Notes: generated by a model from the sequence alone, not told the origin. A stretch of 64,000 nt of DNA from Terrabacter sp. 28 (GCA_000955875.1 JYOE01000002.1:223062-287061), one strand, 5' to 3'. Positions 34,779-43,808 are shown, numbered from the stretch's first letter. Numbers and translations are program-made.

Positions 34779-36377
34779 TCAGCGGCACCCGCACGAGGCG
34801 ACTGTCGCTACCAGTCGGTCCAACGCCGCCCGGGCGTCGTTGGTTCCCGCTCCGGCGACCATACCCACGAAGACCAACAGCCGACCGTCGTCGTCGACGA
34901 CGCTTCCGGCCAGGGCGTTCGCGCCGGTGAGGGTGCCGGTCTTGGCGCGGGCGCGGCCGGCTGCGGCGTGGTCGGAGCCGGTGAGCCGCTCGGCGAGCGT
35001 GCCGGTGAGCCCGGCGATGGGGAGGCCGTCGAGGGCGCGCCTCAGCACCGGGTGGGTGCCGTCGTAGCCGAGCACGAGCACGTCGGCGAGCAGGTCGGCC
35101 CGCACCCGGTTCTCGCGGGAGAGCCCGCTCGCGTCGAGGAGGCGTACGCCGTCGGTGGCGAGCCCCAGCGCCGCGACCTGGGTGACCACCCAGGCGCCCA
35201 CTGCGGCGAAGTCGGTGCGGGCGCCCGAGCGGTAGGCCGCCTGGCGGGCGAGGATCTCGGTGAGGGCGTTGTCGCTGTCGGTGAGGGCGAGCGCGAGCTG
35301 GTCGCGAACCGGCGCCGACTCGACGCTCCCGAGCACCGAGCCGGGGCCGCTGGCCGGGGCGCTGCCGGTGCGGGCGGCCGAGGCGGTGGCCGTGACCGTG
35401 GCGCCGTCCGTGGGCGTCGCGTCGGGCGGGGTCGTGGGACTGCCGGTGGTGGCACTCGAGGCTGTCGGCGTGGGCATGGGCGAGCCCGGTGTGCCCGGGG
35501 CGTTGCCGCGCGGCGCGACCGTGACGTCGACACCGAGCGCCTCGAGCTGCTGCGCGAACCGGCTGCGCACGGCCGCCACGGGGTCGGCCGGGCCGGGCTT
35601 GCCGCCGGTGGCCCGCTGGCTCGACAGGCCGAGCATGGCGACGGCGCCGGTGATGCCGGAGCTGCGGAAGGTCGGGCTCCAGGTGGGGGCGGTGGTGGGG
35701 CCGTCGGCGTACGTCTCGTCGACGTAGAGCGTCACCGCCGTCGTGCCGCTCTTCGCCAGGGCCGCGGCGACCTGCTCGGCGAGGTCGCGCAGGCCTGCGT
35801 GTCCGGCCACTGCCTCGGTGTCGCCCTTGCCGGGTGCGAGCAGGGAGTCGCCTCCCGCCACGAGGACGATCTGGTCGGGGCGGTCCCCCTCGCGCACGAC
35901 CGTGCGCAGCGTCTCGCCGGGGGTGAACGCCCGGCCGATGGCCGCGGCGGAGAGCAGCTTCGTCGTCGACGCGGGGATGCGCAGCTGGTCGCCGCCCCGG
36001 TCGAGGAGGACGGCACCGGTCTGCCCGTCACGGACGACGACGGCGGAGTCGCGCAGTGCCGACAGCGCGAGCACCGGCGCCAGCGACTGCTCCACCCCGG
36101 CCCGGGTCGGCGCGGCCGGATCGCCGACCAGCGACGGCAACGGGGCGTCCACCGACGTCGGCAGCGAGGGTTGCGGCACGAGCGGCAGGGTGCGCTTGGC
36201 CACGTACTCGGTCGGCGGGGGCGGCGGCAGTGGGCGCAGCGTGAGCAGGCCAGGGGCCGCGTCGGCGACGTCGAGGACGGCATACCCGAGCAGGATGGCG
36301 ACGACCGACCAGGCGGTGGCGACGGCATACGTGAAGCGGGGGGCACGCCGCAGCGTCGTTCGCGCCACGCTGCTCAC
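34779..36377 (-). CDS. dacB: D-alanyl-D-alanine carboxypeptidase/endopeptidase (PBP4, DacB type)
   Basis: A 532-residue exported penicillin-binding protein that trims peptidoglycan peptides. One N-terminal membrane segment ([19 protein letters not shown]) is followed by a Pro-rich stretch. The active-site motifs are ASTTK (SxxK), SDN (SxN, in [10 protein letters not shown]) and KTGTLTG. Between the first and second motifs (about residues 291-346) is a Thr/Pro/Ala/Ser-rich low-complexity segment within the extra domain of this class. GTG start. Divergent from ppa. Confidence 0.92.
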   Translation of the reverse strand: MSSVARTTLRRAPRFTYAVATAWSVVAILLGYAVLDVADAAPGLLTLRPLPPPPPTEYVAKRTLPLVPQPSLPTSVDAPLPSLVGDPAAPTRAGVEQSLAPVLALSALRDSAVVVRDGQTGAVLLDRGGDQLRIPASTTKLLSAAAIGRAFTPGETLRTVVREGDRPDQIVLVAGGDSLLAPGKGDTEAVAGHAGLRDLAEQVAAALAKSGTTAVTLYVDETYADGPTTAPTWSPTFRSSGITGAVAMLGLSSQRATGGKPGPADPVAAVRSRFAQQLEALGVDVTVAPRGNAPGTPGSPMPTPTASSATTGSPTTPPDATPTDGATVTATASAARTGSAPASGPGSVLGSVESAPVRDQLALALTDSDNALTEILARQAAYRSGARTDFAAVGAWVVTQVAALGLATDGVRLLDASGLSRENRVRADLLADVLVLGYDGTHPVLRRALDGLPIAGLTGTLAERLTGSDHAAAGRARAKTGTLTGANALAGSVVDDDGRLLVFVGMVAGAGTNDARAALDRLVATVASCGCR

Positions 36378-36510
36378 CCCCGTCCGCCGTCCGTCGCGTT
36401 TCGCGCGAGGACCGCCCTTGCTGACACACTGTCGCGGACGATTCTGTCAGCCGCCGCCGGGTGCCTCGGCACCCGAGCCGCCTACCGAAGACCGTGAAGA
36501 AGGGGAAGAC

Positions 36511-37029
36511 GTGGAGTTCGACGTCACCATCGAGATCCCGCGCGGACAGCGCAACAAGTACGAGATCGACCACGAGACCGGGCGTGTCCGCCTCGACCGC
36601 TACCTCTTCACCCCGATGGCCTACCCCGCCGACTACGGCTACATCGAGGACTCCCTCGGCGAGGACGGCGACCCGCTGGACGCCCTCGTGCTGCTGCCCG
36701 AGCCGCTCTTCCCCGGCGTCGTCGTCGAAGCCCGCCCGATCGGCGTCTTCCACATGACCGACGAGGCCGGCGGCGACGACAAGGTGCTCTGCGTGCCCGT
36801 CGACCCGCGCACCGCCGACGTGCAGGACATCACCGACATCAGCAAGTTCACGCTCGACGAGATCCAGCACTTCTTCGAGCGCTACAAGGACCTCGAGCCC
36901 GGCAAGCACGTCGAGGCGTCCGACTGGGGCAACCGCGAGGCCGCCGAGAAGATCATCACCGAGGCGCTCGACCGCGCCAAGGAGCAGGGCGTCTCGACCG
37001 CCCGCTGGGCGATGCCGCAGGGTCACTGA
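36511..37029 (+). CDS. ppa: Inorganic pyrophosphatase
   Basis: A 172-residue family I soluble pyrophosphatase that drives biosynthesis by hydrolysing pyrophosphate. Signature features are the N-terminal [14 protein letters not shown] and the [10 protein letters not shown] metal site (three aspartates), with [14 protein letters not shown] around it. The GTG start follows AAGGGGAAG. The 133-bp interval shared with dacB contains an inverted CTGACA/TGTCAG pair (36421-36450) that might be a regulatory site. Confidence 0.96.
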   Translation: MEFDVTIEIPRGQRNKYEIDHETGRVRLDRYLFTPMAYPADYGYIEDSLGEDGDPLDALVLLPEPLFPGVVVEARPIGVFHMTDEAGGDDKVLCVPVDPRTADVQDITDISKFTLDEIQHFFERYKDLEPGKHVEASDWGNREAAEKIITEALDRAKEQGVSTARWAMPQGH

Positions 37030-37062
37030 GCCCGTTCGCTTCCGAGCCGGCCCTCCGTCACC

Positions 37063-38007
37063 TCAACCGAGGAGGCGGAGGGTCAGCCATGTCGCGGCCA
37101 TGAACACGGCGAACGTCGCGACGCCGAGGCCGGCAAGGACGCGCGGCGTCCAACCCCTTGCGGTGTCGGTGTCCGTGCTGGCCTCCCCCGCCTCCATCCG
37201 CTCCCGTATGCCGTCGAGCCGGGCCGCGAGGTCGAGCGCGGTGCGCGGGCGGCGGGCCGGGTCGTGCGCGAGCGCCTCGCGCAGCAGCACGTCGAGGTCG
37301 CGGGGTGCGCCCACGTCGTGTGCGACCGGTGCCGGCGTGGCCTCCGGCGAACGCGCGAGGACCCCTGCGATGCCGGAGTCGCTGCCGAACGGCGGCGTGC
37401 CGGTGAGCAGCCCGTAGGTGACGGCAGCCGTGGCGTAGACGTCAGCCCGTTGGTCGAAACCGGCTGTGCCATGGGCCTGTTCGGGTGCCATGTAGGCCGG
37501 CGTGCCCACCGTCATGGTCATGCCTGACGAGTCCGCCAAGGCCTTGGCCATGCCGAGGTCGGCGATGAGGACGCGGGGCTCGCCCTCGCGCCGGGTGAGC
37601 AGCAGGTTGCTCGGCTTCACGTCGCGGTGCACGACGCCGTTCTCGTGCAGGACGTGGAGTGCACGGGCAGACTCGGCGCTGAGCCGCAGAGCGGTAGGCG
37701 CGTCGGGGCGGTCGGCGACGAGCTCGGCGAGGGTGCCGCCGTCGGCGTGGTCCATGACGAAGTAGGGGCGGCCGTCGGGCAGCTCGCCGATGTCGTGGAC
37801 GCGGACGACGCGGTCGTCGGAGATCTTGCGGAGCAGCCGCGCCTCGGCGAGGAAGCGCTGACGCACGTCGGCGTCGTGGCTCCAGTTGTCGGCGAGCACC
37901 TTGATCGCGACCGGCACCGAGAGCGCGGGGTCCCAGCCGTACCAGACGGTCGCGAAAGCGCCGACGCCGAGACGTCGCACCACCTCATATCGCCCGATAC
38001 CCTCCAT
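37063..38007 (-). CDS. Membrane-anchored Ser/Thr protein kinase without extracellular domain
   Basis: A 314-residue Hanks-type kinase. The Gly-rich loop is LGVGAFATV, the catalytic Lys is K36 in VAIKVL, the catalytic loop is HRDVKPSN (Asp129), and the magnesium motif is DLG rather than DFG. GTPAYMAPEQ is the activation-segment end. After a short linker there is a single transmembrane segment at the extreme C-terminus (VLAGLGVATFAVFMAATWLTL) with almost nothing after it, so the kinase has no extracytoplasmic sensor of its own. It is divergent from an ECF-type sigma gene and two exported-protein genes. Confidence 0.92.
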   Translation of the reverse strand: MEGIGRYEVVRRLGVGAFATVWYGWDPALSVPVAIKVLADNWSHDADVRQRFLAEARLLRKISDDRVVRVHDIGELPDGRPYFVMDHADGGTLAELVADRPDAPTALRLSAESARALHVLHENGVVHRDVKPSNLLLTRREGEPRVLIADLGMAKALADSSGMTMTVGTPAYMAPEQAHGTAGFDQRADVYATAAVTYGLLTGTPPFGSDSGIAGVLARSPEATPAPVAHDVGAPRDLDVLLREALAHDPARRPRTALDLAARLDGIRERMEAGEASTDTDTARGWTPRVLAGLGVATFAVFMAATWLTLRLLG

Positions 38008-38095
38008 CGCGACACATCATGACCCACGCGGGGTCGGTCTCGCCCACCGGTGCGAGCAGGTCTGCGTGGCGGGACCGGCTACAGGGGGCAGGACC

Positions 38096-38671
38096 ATGGA
38101 CGGCGTCAGCACGACCGAGACGGCGGAGGCGGAGGAACTCGAACGGCTGCGGGTTGCCGCGGTCGACGGCCGGCACGGGGCGATGGACGACCTGCTGCGG
38201 CGCCTCGAGCCGCTCGTCATGCGGCGCGTCAGCAAGTTCCTGCCCTACCAGCACGATGCCGAGGAGGCCTGCCAGGACGCCCTGGTCGCGGTCGCGACCA
38301 AGCTGCACACGTTCTCGGGGTCCGGGTCGTTCGCCGGCTGGGTGTCGGTGGTGGCGTCCAACAGTGCGCGAACGACGTACCGCACGCTCAAGCGCCGGGG
38401 TTCGGAGCGCACTGTCGAGACGATCCCGGAACGTGCGGACCCGCGTACGACGAGCGTCATCGCGGGGTCACGGGTCGACCTCCTCGAGGCCCTCGAGGCG
38501 CTCGAGTCGGAGAAGCCGCACCTCGTCGAGGCGTTCGTGCTGCGCGACCTCGGGACCCTGCCCTACGACGAGATCGCCCGGACCACAGGCGTGCCGCTCG
38601 GCACCGTGAAGGCGCGCATCCATGACGCGCGGGCGTTCGTGCGCCAACGGCTCGTCGAGCAGCAGGGATGA
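38096..38671 (+). CDS. ECF-type RNA polymerase sigma factor
   Basis: A 191-residue sigma-70 family protein with only regions 2 and 4. Region 2 includes VMRRVSKFLPYQHDAEEACQDALVAV and FAGWVSVVASNSARTTYR; region 4 is LVEAFVLRDLGTLPYDEIARTTGVPLGTVKARIHDAR. No anti-sigma factor of the usual zinc type is adjacent. The ATG follows GGGGGCAGGA. The kinase is divergent 88 bp away and two exported proteins follow, which suggests that the kinase or these proteins control it. Confidence 0.9.
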   Translation: MDGVSTTETAEAEELERLRVAAVDGRHGAMDDLLRRLEPLVMRRVSKFLPYQHDAEEACQDALVAVATKLHTFSGSGSFAGWVSVVASNSARTTYRTLKRRGSERTVETIPERADPRTTSVIAGSRVDLLEALEALESEKPHLVEAFVLRDLGTLPYDEIARTTGVPLGTVKARIHDARAFVRQRLVEQQG

Positions 38672-38798
38672 CGGGGCGCCGCGGGCGGCCAGCCCGAGTC
38701 GAGTCACCTCGCGACAACCAAACAGGTCCGGCGTGCATCAGGTGGGGTGGAGCGCCCTTCGCGCCCCCGCCGACCGCCCACCGAGGAGCAGACCGCCC

Positions 38799-39650
38799 GT
38801 GAAATCCCGAGTCGCGATCCTGGTGACCGTCCTGTCCACCGGGCTGGCGGGCAGCGCCGCAGGTGTCGCCGCCAACCGCGCATCGGCCCCGCTCCCTCCG
38901 TCGGTGGCCTCCACGTCGGTGGGCGACGGGACGCCTGCCTCGTCGACCCCGGCGCCCCCGACCACACCGGCGGCACCGGCGGCACCGGCGGCACCGGCGG
39001 CACCGAGCCAGGTCCCCACCACGGCGGCAGAGCCGATCACACCCACGAGTTCAGCCAAGCCCACCCCCACGCCGACGTCGGCCAAGACCACCCCCACCTT
39101 CTCGTCGAGACCGGTCTACTCGCCCGCGTGGGACATCAGCTCCCTGCTCACCGCGGGTGAGTTCGTCCGTGCAGGCCTGCCACGCAAACCCGTTGACTAC
39201 TCTGCGAGTCCTGGCTACGGACAGGCAGTCCTCGGTATGTGCGACCCCCACCTCGAGGCGGCGGTGGGCGCCCGCTCCTTCTTCCGTGGAGACGCCTACT
39301 ACCGCGATCAGCATGCGTACGCCGGGCAGCTGACCGCGCGCTTCTCCACCAGCGGCCAGGCCAAGCGCGCGGTCGAGGGCGCACTTGCCTCGAGGGCGAC
39401 CTGCGACGCTCACACGGTCGCGCCCTCGGGCCCGTGGACGTCCTCACCGCTGCGCCGGATGGTGGTCAGTGGCGCGTCGGTCGTCACGTGGACGATGACA
39501 CCCACCCGACAAGGGGCGTCGCCTGAGATCGTCATGGTGCTCCGTTCCGGAGCGTTCGTCTCGGTCGTGTTGATCTCGGGTTCGACCGCCCAGCTGGGCG
39601 GGATCGACGGTGACTCCCTTGCGGACTCGGCCGCGGCCCGGCTGCCGTGA
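38799..39650 (+). CDS. Exported protein with Pro/Ala-rich linker and sensor-like C-terminal domain (paralogue 1)
   Basis: A 283-residue protein with an N-terminal signal/anchor (VAILVTVLSTGLAGSAAGVAA). A long Pro/Ala/Thr linker follows, including a PAA repeat encoded by four 9-bp tandem units. The globular C-terminal domain starts near residue 115, with cysteines in LGMCDPHLEA and RATCDAHTV. The layout resembles the detached extracellular sensor domains of mycobacterial PknH-like kinases, but I cannot assign a family. GTG start after GAGGAG. The next gene overlaps by four bases and encodes a similar protein. Confidence 0.65.
   Translation: MKSRVAILVTVLSTGLAGSAAGVAANRASAPLPPSVASTSVGDGTPASSTPAPPTTPAAPAAPAAPAAPSQVPTTAAEPITPTSSAKPTPTPTSAKTTPTFSSRPVYSPAWDISSLLTAGEFVRAGLPRKPVDYSASPGYGQAVLGMCDPHLEAAVGARSFFRGDAYYRDQHAYAGQLTARFSTSGQAKRAVEGALASRATCDAHTVAPSGPWTSSPLRRMVVSGASVVTWTMTPTRQGASPEIVMVLRSGAFVSVVLISGSTAQLGGIDGDSLADSAAARLP
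38966..39001 (+). repeat. Tandem 9-bp repeat encoding a Pro-Ala-Ala linker
   Basis: Four exact copies of ACCGGCGGC lie in frame within the linker of the exported protein. Copy number is likely to vary by slippage, which would change only the linker length. Confidence 0.85.
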
Positions 39651-40513
39651 GTGGCGAGCCACCCCCGCTCCGAGGCCGCTCCCACGTGACACGCTCCGCT
39701 CTGGGCAGACGAGCCGTCGCTCTGACCCTCACTATGGCCTGCCTCACCGGCATCTCCGCCGGCGCCGCCGCAAGCCACTTCTGGCCCGGAGACGGTCAGA
39801 TCGTCGGGAGCTCTGGCCGCGCCGGCACTCCCGCAGTCTCACTCCCCGCTCGGAGCATGTCGCCGACGGGCTCAGGCATGCCGAGCGCTGTCCCGACCAC
39901 GACGGCGCAACCGATCACGACCCGCACCACACTCCCACCGACCCGCACCCCGGCCACCACCGCCCCGCCACCGCGACCGATCAGCCAGGCTCTGCTCAGA
40001 CTGAACGACTGGCGGGAGGCCGGCCTGCCCTCCGTCGCCTCGGCCGAGGTGCTGCGCACGCTCAGCAGGTGTCAGGATCGCAGCCTCGGTGCGATGGCGG
40101 GGGTCCGTGGCACCCGCTACTCCACCGTCGCCAGCCGCACCTTGACCGGAGCCGAAGCGGTCGTCGAGACCGGCACACCGGCACAAGCAGATGCCGTGCT
40201 TCGCGCGTTGGTCTCCTGGCGAGACACGTGCGACCCCAGAGGTCCCGGGGAGCCGAACCCCGGCTTCATCGCGGTCTCGGAACTCGCCTCGGTGCGCGTG
40301 CCGGCCCCGGACGAAGCGTATGCCTGGACCTTCACCATGGACCTGGGCGGCTACGAGGGTGTGACGAGGATCGAGAAGCTCGTCGTCGCCAGATCAGGCA
40401 ACCGCGTCGCGTTGGTGGTCGTGACCAAGGAGGTCGCCCAAGGAGCAGCGCGCACCTTTGGGGGTGTCGACATGGCAGGGCTGGCCCGCAGCGCGACCGA
40501 ACGGCTGACCTGA
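39647..40513 (+). CDS. Exported protein with sensor-like C-terminal domain (paralogue 2)
   Basis: A 288-residue protein organised like its upstream neighbour: a signal/anchor (AVALTLTMACLTGISAGAAA), a Thr/Pro-rich linker, and a C-terminal domain with cysteines in LSRCQDRSLG and RDTCDPRG at similar spacing. Both domains end in a strand ('VVLISGST' and 'VALVVVTKE') followed by a short helix with GG(I/V)D. This suggests tandem duplication with strong divergence. The GTG at 39647 overlaps the previous stop (GTGA); a GTG at 39686 is an alternative closer to the signal peptide. Confidence 0.65.
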   Translation: MSGEPPPLRGRSHVTRSALGRRAVALTLTMACLTGISAGAAASHFWPGDGQIVGSSGRAGTPAVSLPARSMSPTGSGMPSAVPTTTAQPITTRTTLPPTRTPATTAPPPRPISQALLRLNDWREAGLPSVASAEVLRTLSRCQDRSLGAMAGVRGTRYSTVASRTLTGAEAVVETGTPAQADAVLRALVSWRDTCDPRGPGEPNPGFIAVSELASVRVPAPDEAYAWTFTMDLGGYEGVTRIEKLVVARSGNRVALVVVTKEVAQGAARTFGGVDMAGLARSATERLT

Positions 40514-40532
40514 GCGTCTGACGGGCGCCAGA

Positions 40533-41492
40533 TCAGGACTGGGCGGCGACGACTTGGGACAGCGGCGTGCCGGCCCAGCGGTCGGTGAGCTCGCCGCAGA
40601 CCTGACCGACGAGGTCGACGAACTCGACGACGAGGGGTGTCAGCCGGGTGTCCCGTGAGTGGACGGCCCAGAGCTCGCGGTGCAGGCGCGGGCGCTCGAG
40701 CTCGCGATGGGTGATGCCGGGCATCGCCCGTGCCGCCATCTGCGAGATGACGGCGACCCCGAGCCCGGTGGCGACGAGCGCCTGCGCGACGTCGTAGGAC
40801 TCCGTCTCGAACTGGATGCTCGGCTCGACACCGGCCGACGCCGCCGCGGTGTCGAACTGGTCGCGTGCGGCCTGCCCGGCGAGGATCACGATCCACCGGT
40901 CGCCGCGCAGCTGGCTCATCCGGACCCGTCGGCCCGCCGCCGTGGCAGCGAGCCGGTGGTCGCTCGGCAGGCACAGCACGAGGGGGTCGCGGAAGAGGCG
41001 CGTCGCCGTCAGCCAAGCCGGCAGCGTCGGCTCCTCGCCGTAGGAGCCGATCACGGCGACGTCGAGCTCGCCCGCTGCGACGCGCTCCAACAGGTCGGGG
41101 CTCGTGCCCTCGACGATGGAGAGGTCGCCCTCCGGGTGCCGGTGTCGCAGGGCCGTGACCGCCTCGGGAAGCACCCGGAGGGCGGCCGACATGAAGGTCC
41201 CGATGCGCAGCCGTCGGGAGGTCCGGGTCAGGGCGCCCGACATCTGCGACTCGGCGAGCTCGCACACGGCGTCGATCTCGCGACCGTGCGCCGCCAGCGC
41301 CTCCCCGGCGTCCGTGAGGCGGGCTCCACGAGAGCCTCGGACGACGAGCGGAACGCCCCACTGGCGTTCGGCCCGAGCCACCTGACCGGTGACGGCCGCA
41401 GGGGTGACACCGAGCTCGGCGGCCGCCCCGGCGAGGGAGCCGTGGGCGCCGACGAGGGCGAGCATGCGCAGCTGTTCCGGCTCGATTCGCAT
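40533..41492 (-). CDS. LysR family transcriptional regulator
   Basis: A 319-residue LysR-type regulator. The N-terminal winged HTH is in LRMLALVGAHGSLAGAAAELGVTPAAVTGQVARAE (positions about 8-42). The effector-binding domain begins at RRLRIGTFMSAALRVLPEAV. It is divergent from a LysE-type exporter, the classical arrangement for control of amino-acid export. Its own ATG is inside the inverted repeat CATTAA-N6-TTAATG, so the transcript is probably leaderless or the site is autoregulatory. Confidence 0.92.
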   Translation of the reverse strand: MRIEPEQLRMLALVGAHGSLAGAAAELGVTPAAVTGQVARAERQWGVPLVVRGSRGARLTDAGEALAAHGREIDAVCELAESQMSGALTRTSRRLRIGTFMSAALRVLPEAVTALRHRHPEGDLSIVEGTSPDLLERVAAGELDVAVIGSYGEEPTLPAWLTATRLFRDPLVLCLPSDHRLAATAAGRRVRMSQLRGDRWIVILAGQAARDQFDTAAASAGVEPSIQFETESYDVAQALVATGLGVAVISQMAARAMPGITHRELERPRLHRELWAVHSRDTRLTPLVVEFVDLVGQVCGELTDRWAGTPLSQVVAAQS

Positions 41493-41507
41493 TAACTGAT
41501 CTTAATG
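41490..41507. promoter_or_regulatory. LysR-type operator between lysR and lysE-like genes
   Basis: CATTAA-CTGATC-TTAATG is an inverted repeat with perfect 6-bp arms and strongly AT-rich arms. It fits the T-N11-A class of LysR boxes and overlaps the lysR start codon. The remaining gap to the exporter gene (41508-41563) holds no other clear motif. Confidence 0.65.
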
Positions 41508-41563
41508 CTCTGACTCAACGATGTGACTTCACTGACATCCCTGTGCAGCGAAGACTCGATGAC

Positions 41564-42253
41564 ATGACCATCGCAGCCGCGCTCCTCGCCTTCCTGCCCG
41601 TCGCCGTGTCGCTCGTCCTCGTGCCCGGTGTCAACAACCTCGTCGTCCTGCGCGAGACGGTGGCGCACGGGCGACACGGCGGGTATGCCGCGATCGCCGG
41701 CACGAGCATCGGCATCCTCGCCTGGTCGGCGGCGGTGGCCGTGGGGCTCGGTAGCCTGGCCACGCAGCACCCGCAGGCCTTCGTGTGGTTCCAGGTCACC
41801 GGCGCCGCCCTGCTGGTCGCGAACGGCCTGTGGTCGGGGCTGCGGGTGCTCCGACGCCCCGAACCGGCACGCAACGAACAATCGAGAGAACACTCCGTCC
41901 CGTTCCAGCCGACGGATCGTTCCGATGGCAGGGGACGGAGCGTTCTCTCGATTGAGGGGCGGGCCAGCTTCCGGTCGGCGGCGGTCACCTCGCTCGCCAA
42001 CCCCCGTTGCCCGGTGACAGCGGCCTCGGTGCTGCCGCAGTTCGTCGCGCCCGGGTCGGCCGCCGCGATGACGACGCTCGCCCTCGGCGCGCTGTGGACC
42101 CTCGTGGCCGGCTTGTGGAACATGGTCGGCGTCCAGCTCGCCCACCGCGGCCGCGGGCTGCTCTCACGACCGAGCGCGAAGCGCGCCATCGAGGGCGTCA
42201 GCTCCATGGCCCTCGTCACGGTCGGCATCTCCGTCGCCACGGCCGCCACCTGA
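41564..42253 (+). CDS. LysE/RhtB family amino-acid exporter with in-frame palindrome insertion
   Basis: A 229-residue membrane transporter. The first helices (AALLAFLPVAVSLVLVPGVNNLVVL) match LysE/RhtB, which export amino acids or their analogues. The central cytoplasmic loop is unusually long and polar (RNEQSREHSVPFQPTDRSDG and on). It is encoded by a 76-bp DNA palindrome at 41879-41954 that keeps the frame open. The following FRSAAVTSLANPRCPVTAAS is the conserved second half. The ATG at 41564 is chosen; an upstream GTG at 41543 is also in frame. Confidence 0.85.
   Translation: MTIAAALLAFLPVAVSLVLVPGVNNLVVLRETVAHGRHGGYAAIAGTSIGILAWSAAVAVGLGSLATQHPQAFVWFQVTGAALLVANGLWSGLRVLRRPEPARNEQSREHSVPFQPTDRSDGRGRSVLSIEGRASFRSAAVTSLANPRCPVTAASVLPQFVAPGSAAAMTTLALGALWTLVAGLWNMVGVQLAHRGRGLLSRPSAKRAIEGVSSMALVTVGISVATAAT
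41879..41954. repeat. 76-bp palindromic element inside the lysE-like gene
   Basis: Two 23-base arms (41879-41901 and 41932-41954, 22 of 23 matching; outer sequence CAATCGAGAGAAC) form a long inverted repeat around a 30-base centre. The element is translated in frame into a hydrophilic loop. Size and form resemble the other long palindromes in this window (5320-5402, 30931-31012, 47558-47632), but the sequence differs. Confidence 0.8.
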
Positions 42254-42268
42254 CGCAGACCCTGCGCG

Positions 42269-42286
42269 CGAACGCGGCGGCGTTCG
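42269..42286. terminator. Terminator hairpin between lysE-like and MFS genes
   Basis: Perfect 7-bp arms CGAACGC/GCGTTCG with a GGCG loop lie between two convergent genes, 15 bp after the lysE-like stop and 17 bp from the MFS stop. Confidence 0.65.
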
Positions 42287-42303
42287 GCTGGGGAGGCGCG
42301 GGG

Positions 42304-43800
42304 TCAGCCGGCTTCGGCACTTTCGGCAGCTGCGGCAACCGTGACCGGCTCACGGCGCGGCCGGAGCACGACCGCCGCGACGAGCAGGGCCACGAGCGTG
42401 AAGCTCGCCGAGGTGTAGAACGCCGGCTCGACGCCCGGGACGAACTGGCCCGGGACCGACTGCGAGGCATACACGCTCACGATCGCCGCCAGTCCCACCG
42501 CTCCCCCGAGCTGCTGCGCGGTCTGCAGCAGGCCCGAGACCGTACCGGCCTGCGACCGCTCGACCCCGCCGAGCACGACGACCGTGACCGGCATGAAGAC
42601 CAGGGCGGCCGAGACGCCGTTCAGCACCAGCGCACCCAGGAGGTGGGCGGCATACGTGCTCGTGGTCGACATCGAGCTGAGCCACACGAAGCTCGCGGTG
42701 AGGCCCAGGGTGCCCGTGAGCAGCATCGGCCGGGGGCCGACCTTGGCGACGAGGCGGGCACTGACCCGTGAGGTCGCGAAGATCGCGAGGCTGAGCGGCA
42801 GGAAGGCGGCACCGGTCGCGACCGGGCTGAACCCGAGCACGAGCTGGAGGTACTGCGTCACGAGGAAGAACGTCGAGAACTGCGCGCCGACGACGAGCGC
42901 CATGAGCACGAGGGCTCCCCCGCGCGTGCGGTTGCGCACCAGCGACAGCGGCAGCAGCGGCGCCGCGACGCGGTTCTCGGTGCGGACGAAGAGTCCGAGC
43001 AGGGCGACTCCGACCCCGAACGAGGCGAGCGTCAGGGGCGCCGTCCAGCCACGGTCGGCGGCGCTGATGAAGCCGTGCACGACCGCGACGGAGCCGAGGG
43101 TGGCCGTGACCGCGCCGACGACGTCGAAACGACCGCGGATGCGGGGCGTCTCGGTGACGAAGCGTCGGGCGAGCAGGAGGACTGCAGCGCCGATCGGCAC
43201 GTTGACGAAGAGCGTCCAGTGCCAGCTGACGAAGTCGGTGAGGACACCGCCGAGGAGCAGGCCGATGGACGCGCCCGCGGACGAGACGGCCGTGAAGAGG
43301 GCGAGGCCACGGTTGCGGGCCGCCTCGTTCGGGGCGCTCGTCGTCACGAGGGCGAGCACGCCGGGGGCTGCCAGTGCCGCACCGACGCCCTGCAGGGTGC
43401 GCGCGGCGATGAGCCAGGTGGGCGACGTCGCGAGGCCGCCGAGGAGGCTCGCGACGGTGAAGATGCCGAGGCCGAGCTCGAAGGTGCGCAGCCGCCCGAG
43501 CACGTCACCGAGACGACCGCCGAGGAGCAACAGTCCGCCGAAGGCGAGGGTGTACGCGTTGAGCACCCACGACAGGCCGGCGGGCGAGAAGCCGAGGTCG
43601 GTCTGGATGTGTGGCAGCGCGACGTTCACGACGGTGGCGTCGAGCACGAGCATGAGCTGAGCGACGAGCACGATGCCGACGCCGACCGCGGCCCGGCGCG
43701 CTGCGCGGGGGCTCGGGGCCGCAGCACCGGGCGCGGCGGACGGGTCGGACGAGGTGCGTGGGGTGGCGCCGGATGGCGCCTGGGTGGTGCTGGTGGACAT
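42304..43800 (-). CDS. MFS drug efflux transporter, DHA2 (EmrB/QacA) type
   Basis: A 498-residue, 14-helix major facilitator protein. Marker sequences are LDATVVNVALPHIQTDLGFS in helix 1, GGRLGDVLGRLR (motif A), the motif C-like GVGAALAAPGVLALV region, and SWHWTLFVNVPIG. It exports cationic or hydrophobic compounds by proton antiport. The ATG follows GAGG at 7 bases. A small ORF lies directly upstream in the same transcript, and a divergent TetR with a clear operator controls the promoter. Confidence 0.92.
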   Translation of the reverse strand: MSTSTTQAPSGATPRTSSDPSAAPGAAAPSPRAARRAAVGVGIVLVAQLMLVLDATVVNVALPHIQTDLGFSPAGLSWVLNAYTLAFGGLLLLGGRLGDVLGRLRTFELGLGIFTVASLLGGLATSPTWLIAARTLQGVGAALAAPGVLALVTTSAPNEAARNRGLALFTAVSSAGASIGLLLGGVLTDFVSWHWTLFVNVPIGAAVLLLARRFVTETPRIRGRFDVVGAVTATLGSVAVVHGFISAADRGWTAPLTLASFGVGVALLGLFVRTENRVAAPLLPLSLVRNRTRGGALVLMALVVGAQFSTFFLVTQYLQLVLGFSPVATGAAFLPLSLAIFATSRVSARLVAKVGPRPMLLTGTLGLTASFVWLSSMSTTSTYAAHLLGALVLNGVSAALVFMPVTVVVLGGVERSQAGTVSGLLQTAQQLGGAVGLAAIVSVYASQSVPGQFVPGVEPAFYTSASFTLVALLVAAVVLRPRREPVTVAAAAESAEAG

Positions 43801-43808
43801 CGGGAACC

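Noticed and set aside
38672..38798. ECF sigma autoregulatory promoter before the first exported-protein gene
   Set aside because: GACAACC followed by GCGTGC looks promoter-like, but the same pair is not found upstream of the sigma or kinase gene, so it cannot be supported.
38966..39001. CRISPR-like or minisatellite array
   Set aside because: It is only four 9-bp units in frame in a Pro/Ala linker; there are no spacers.
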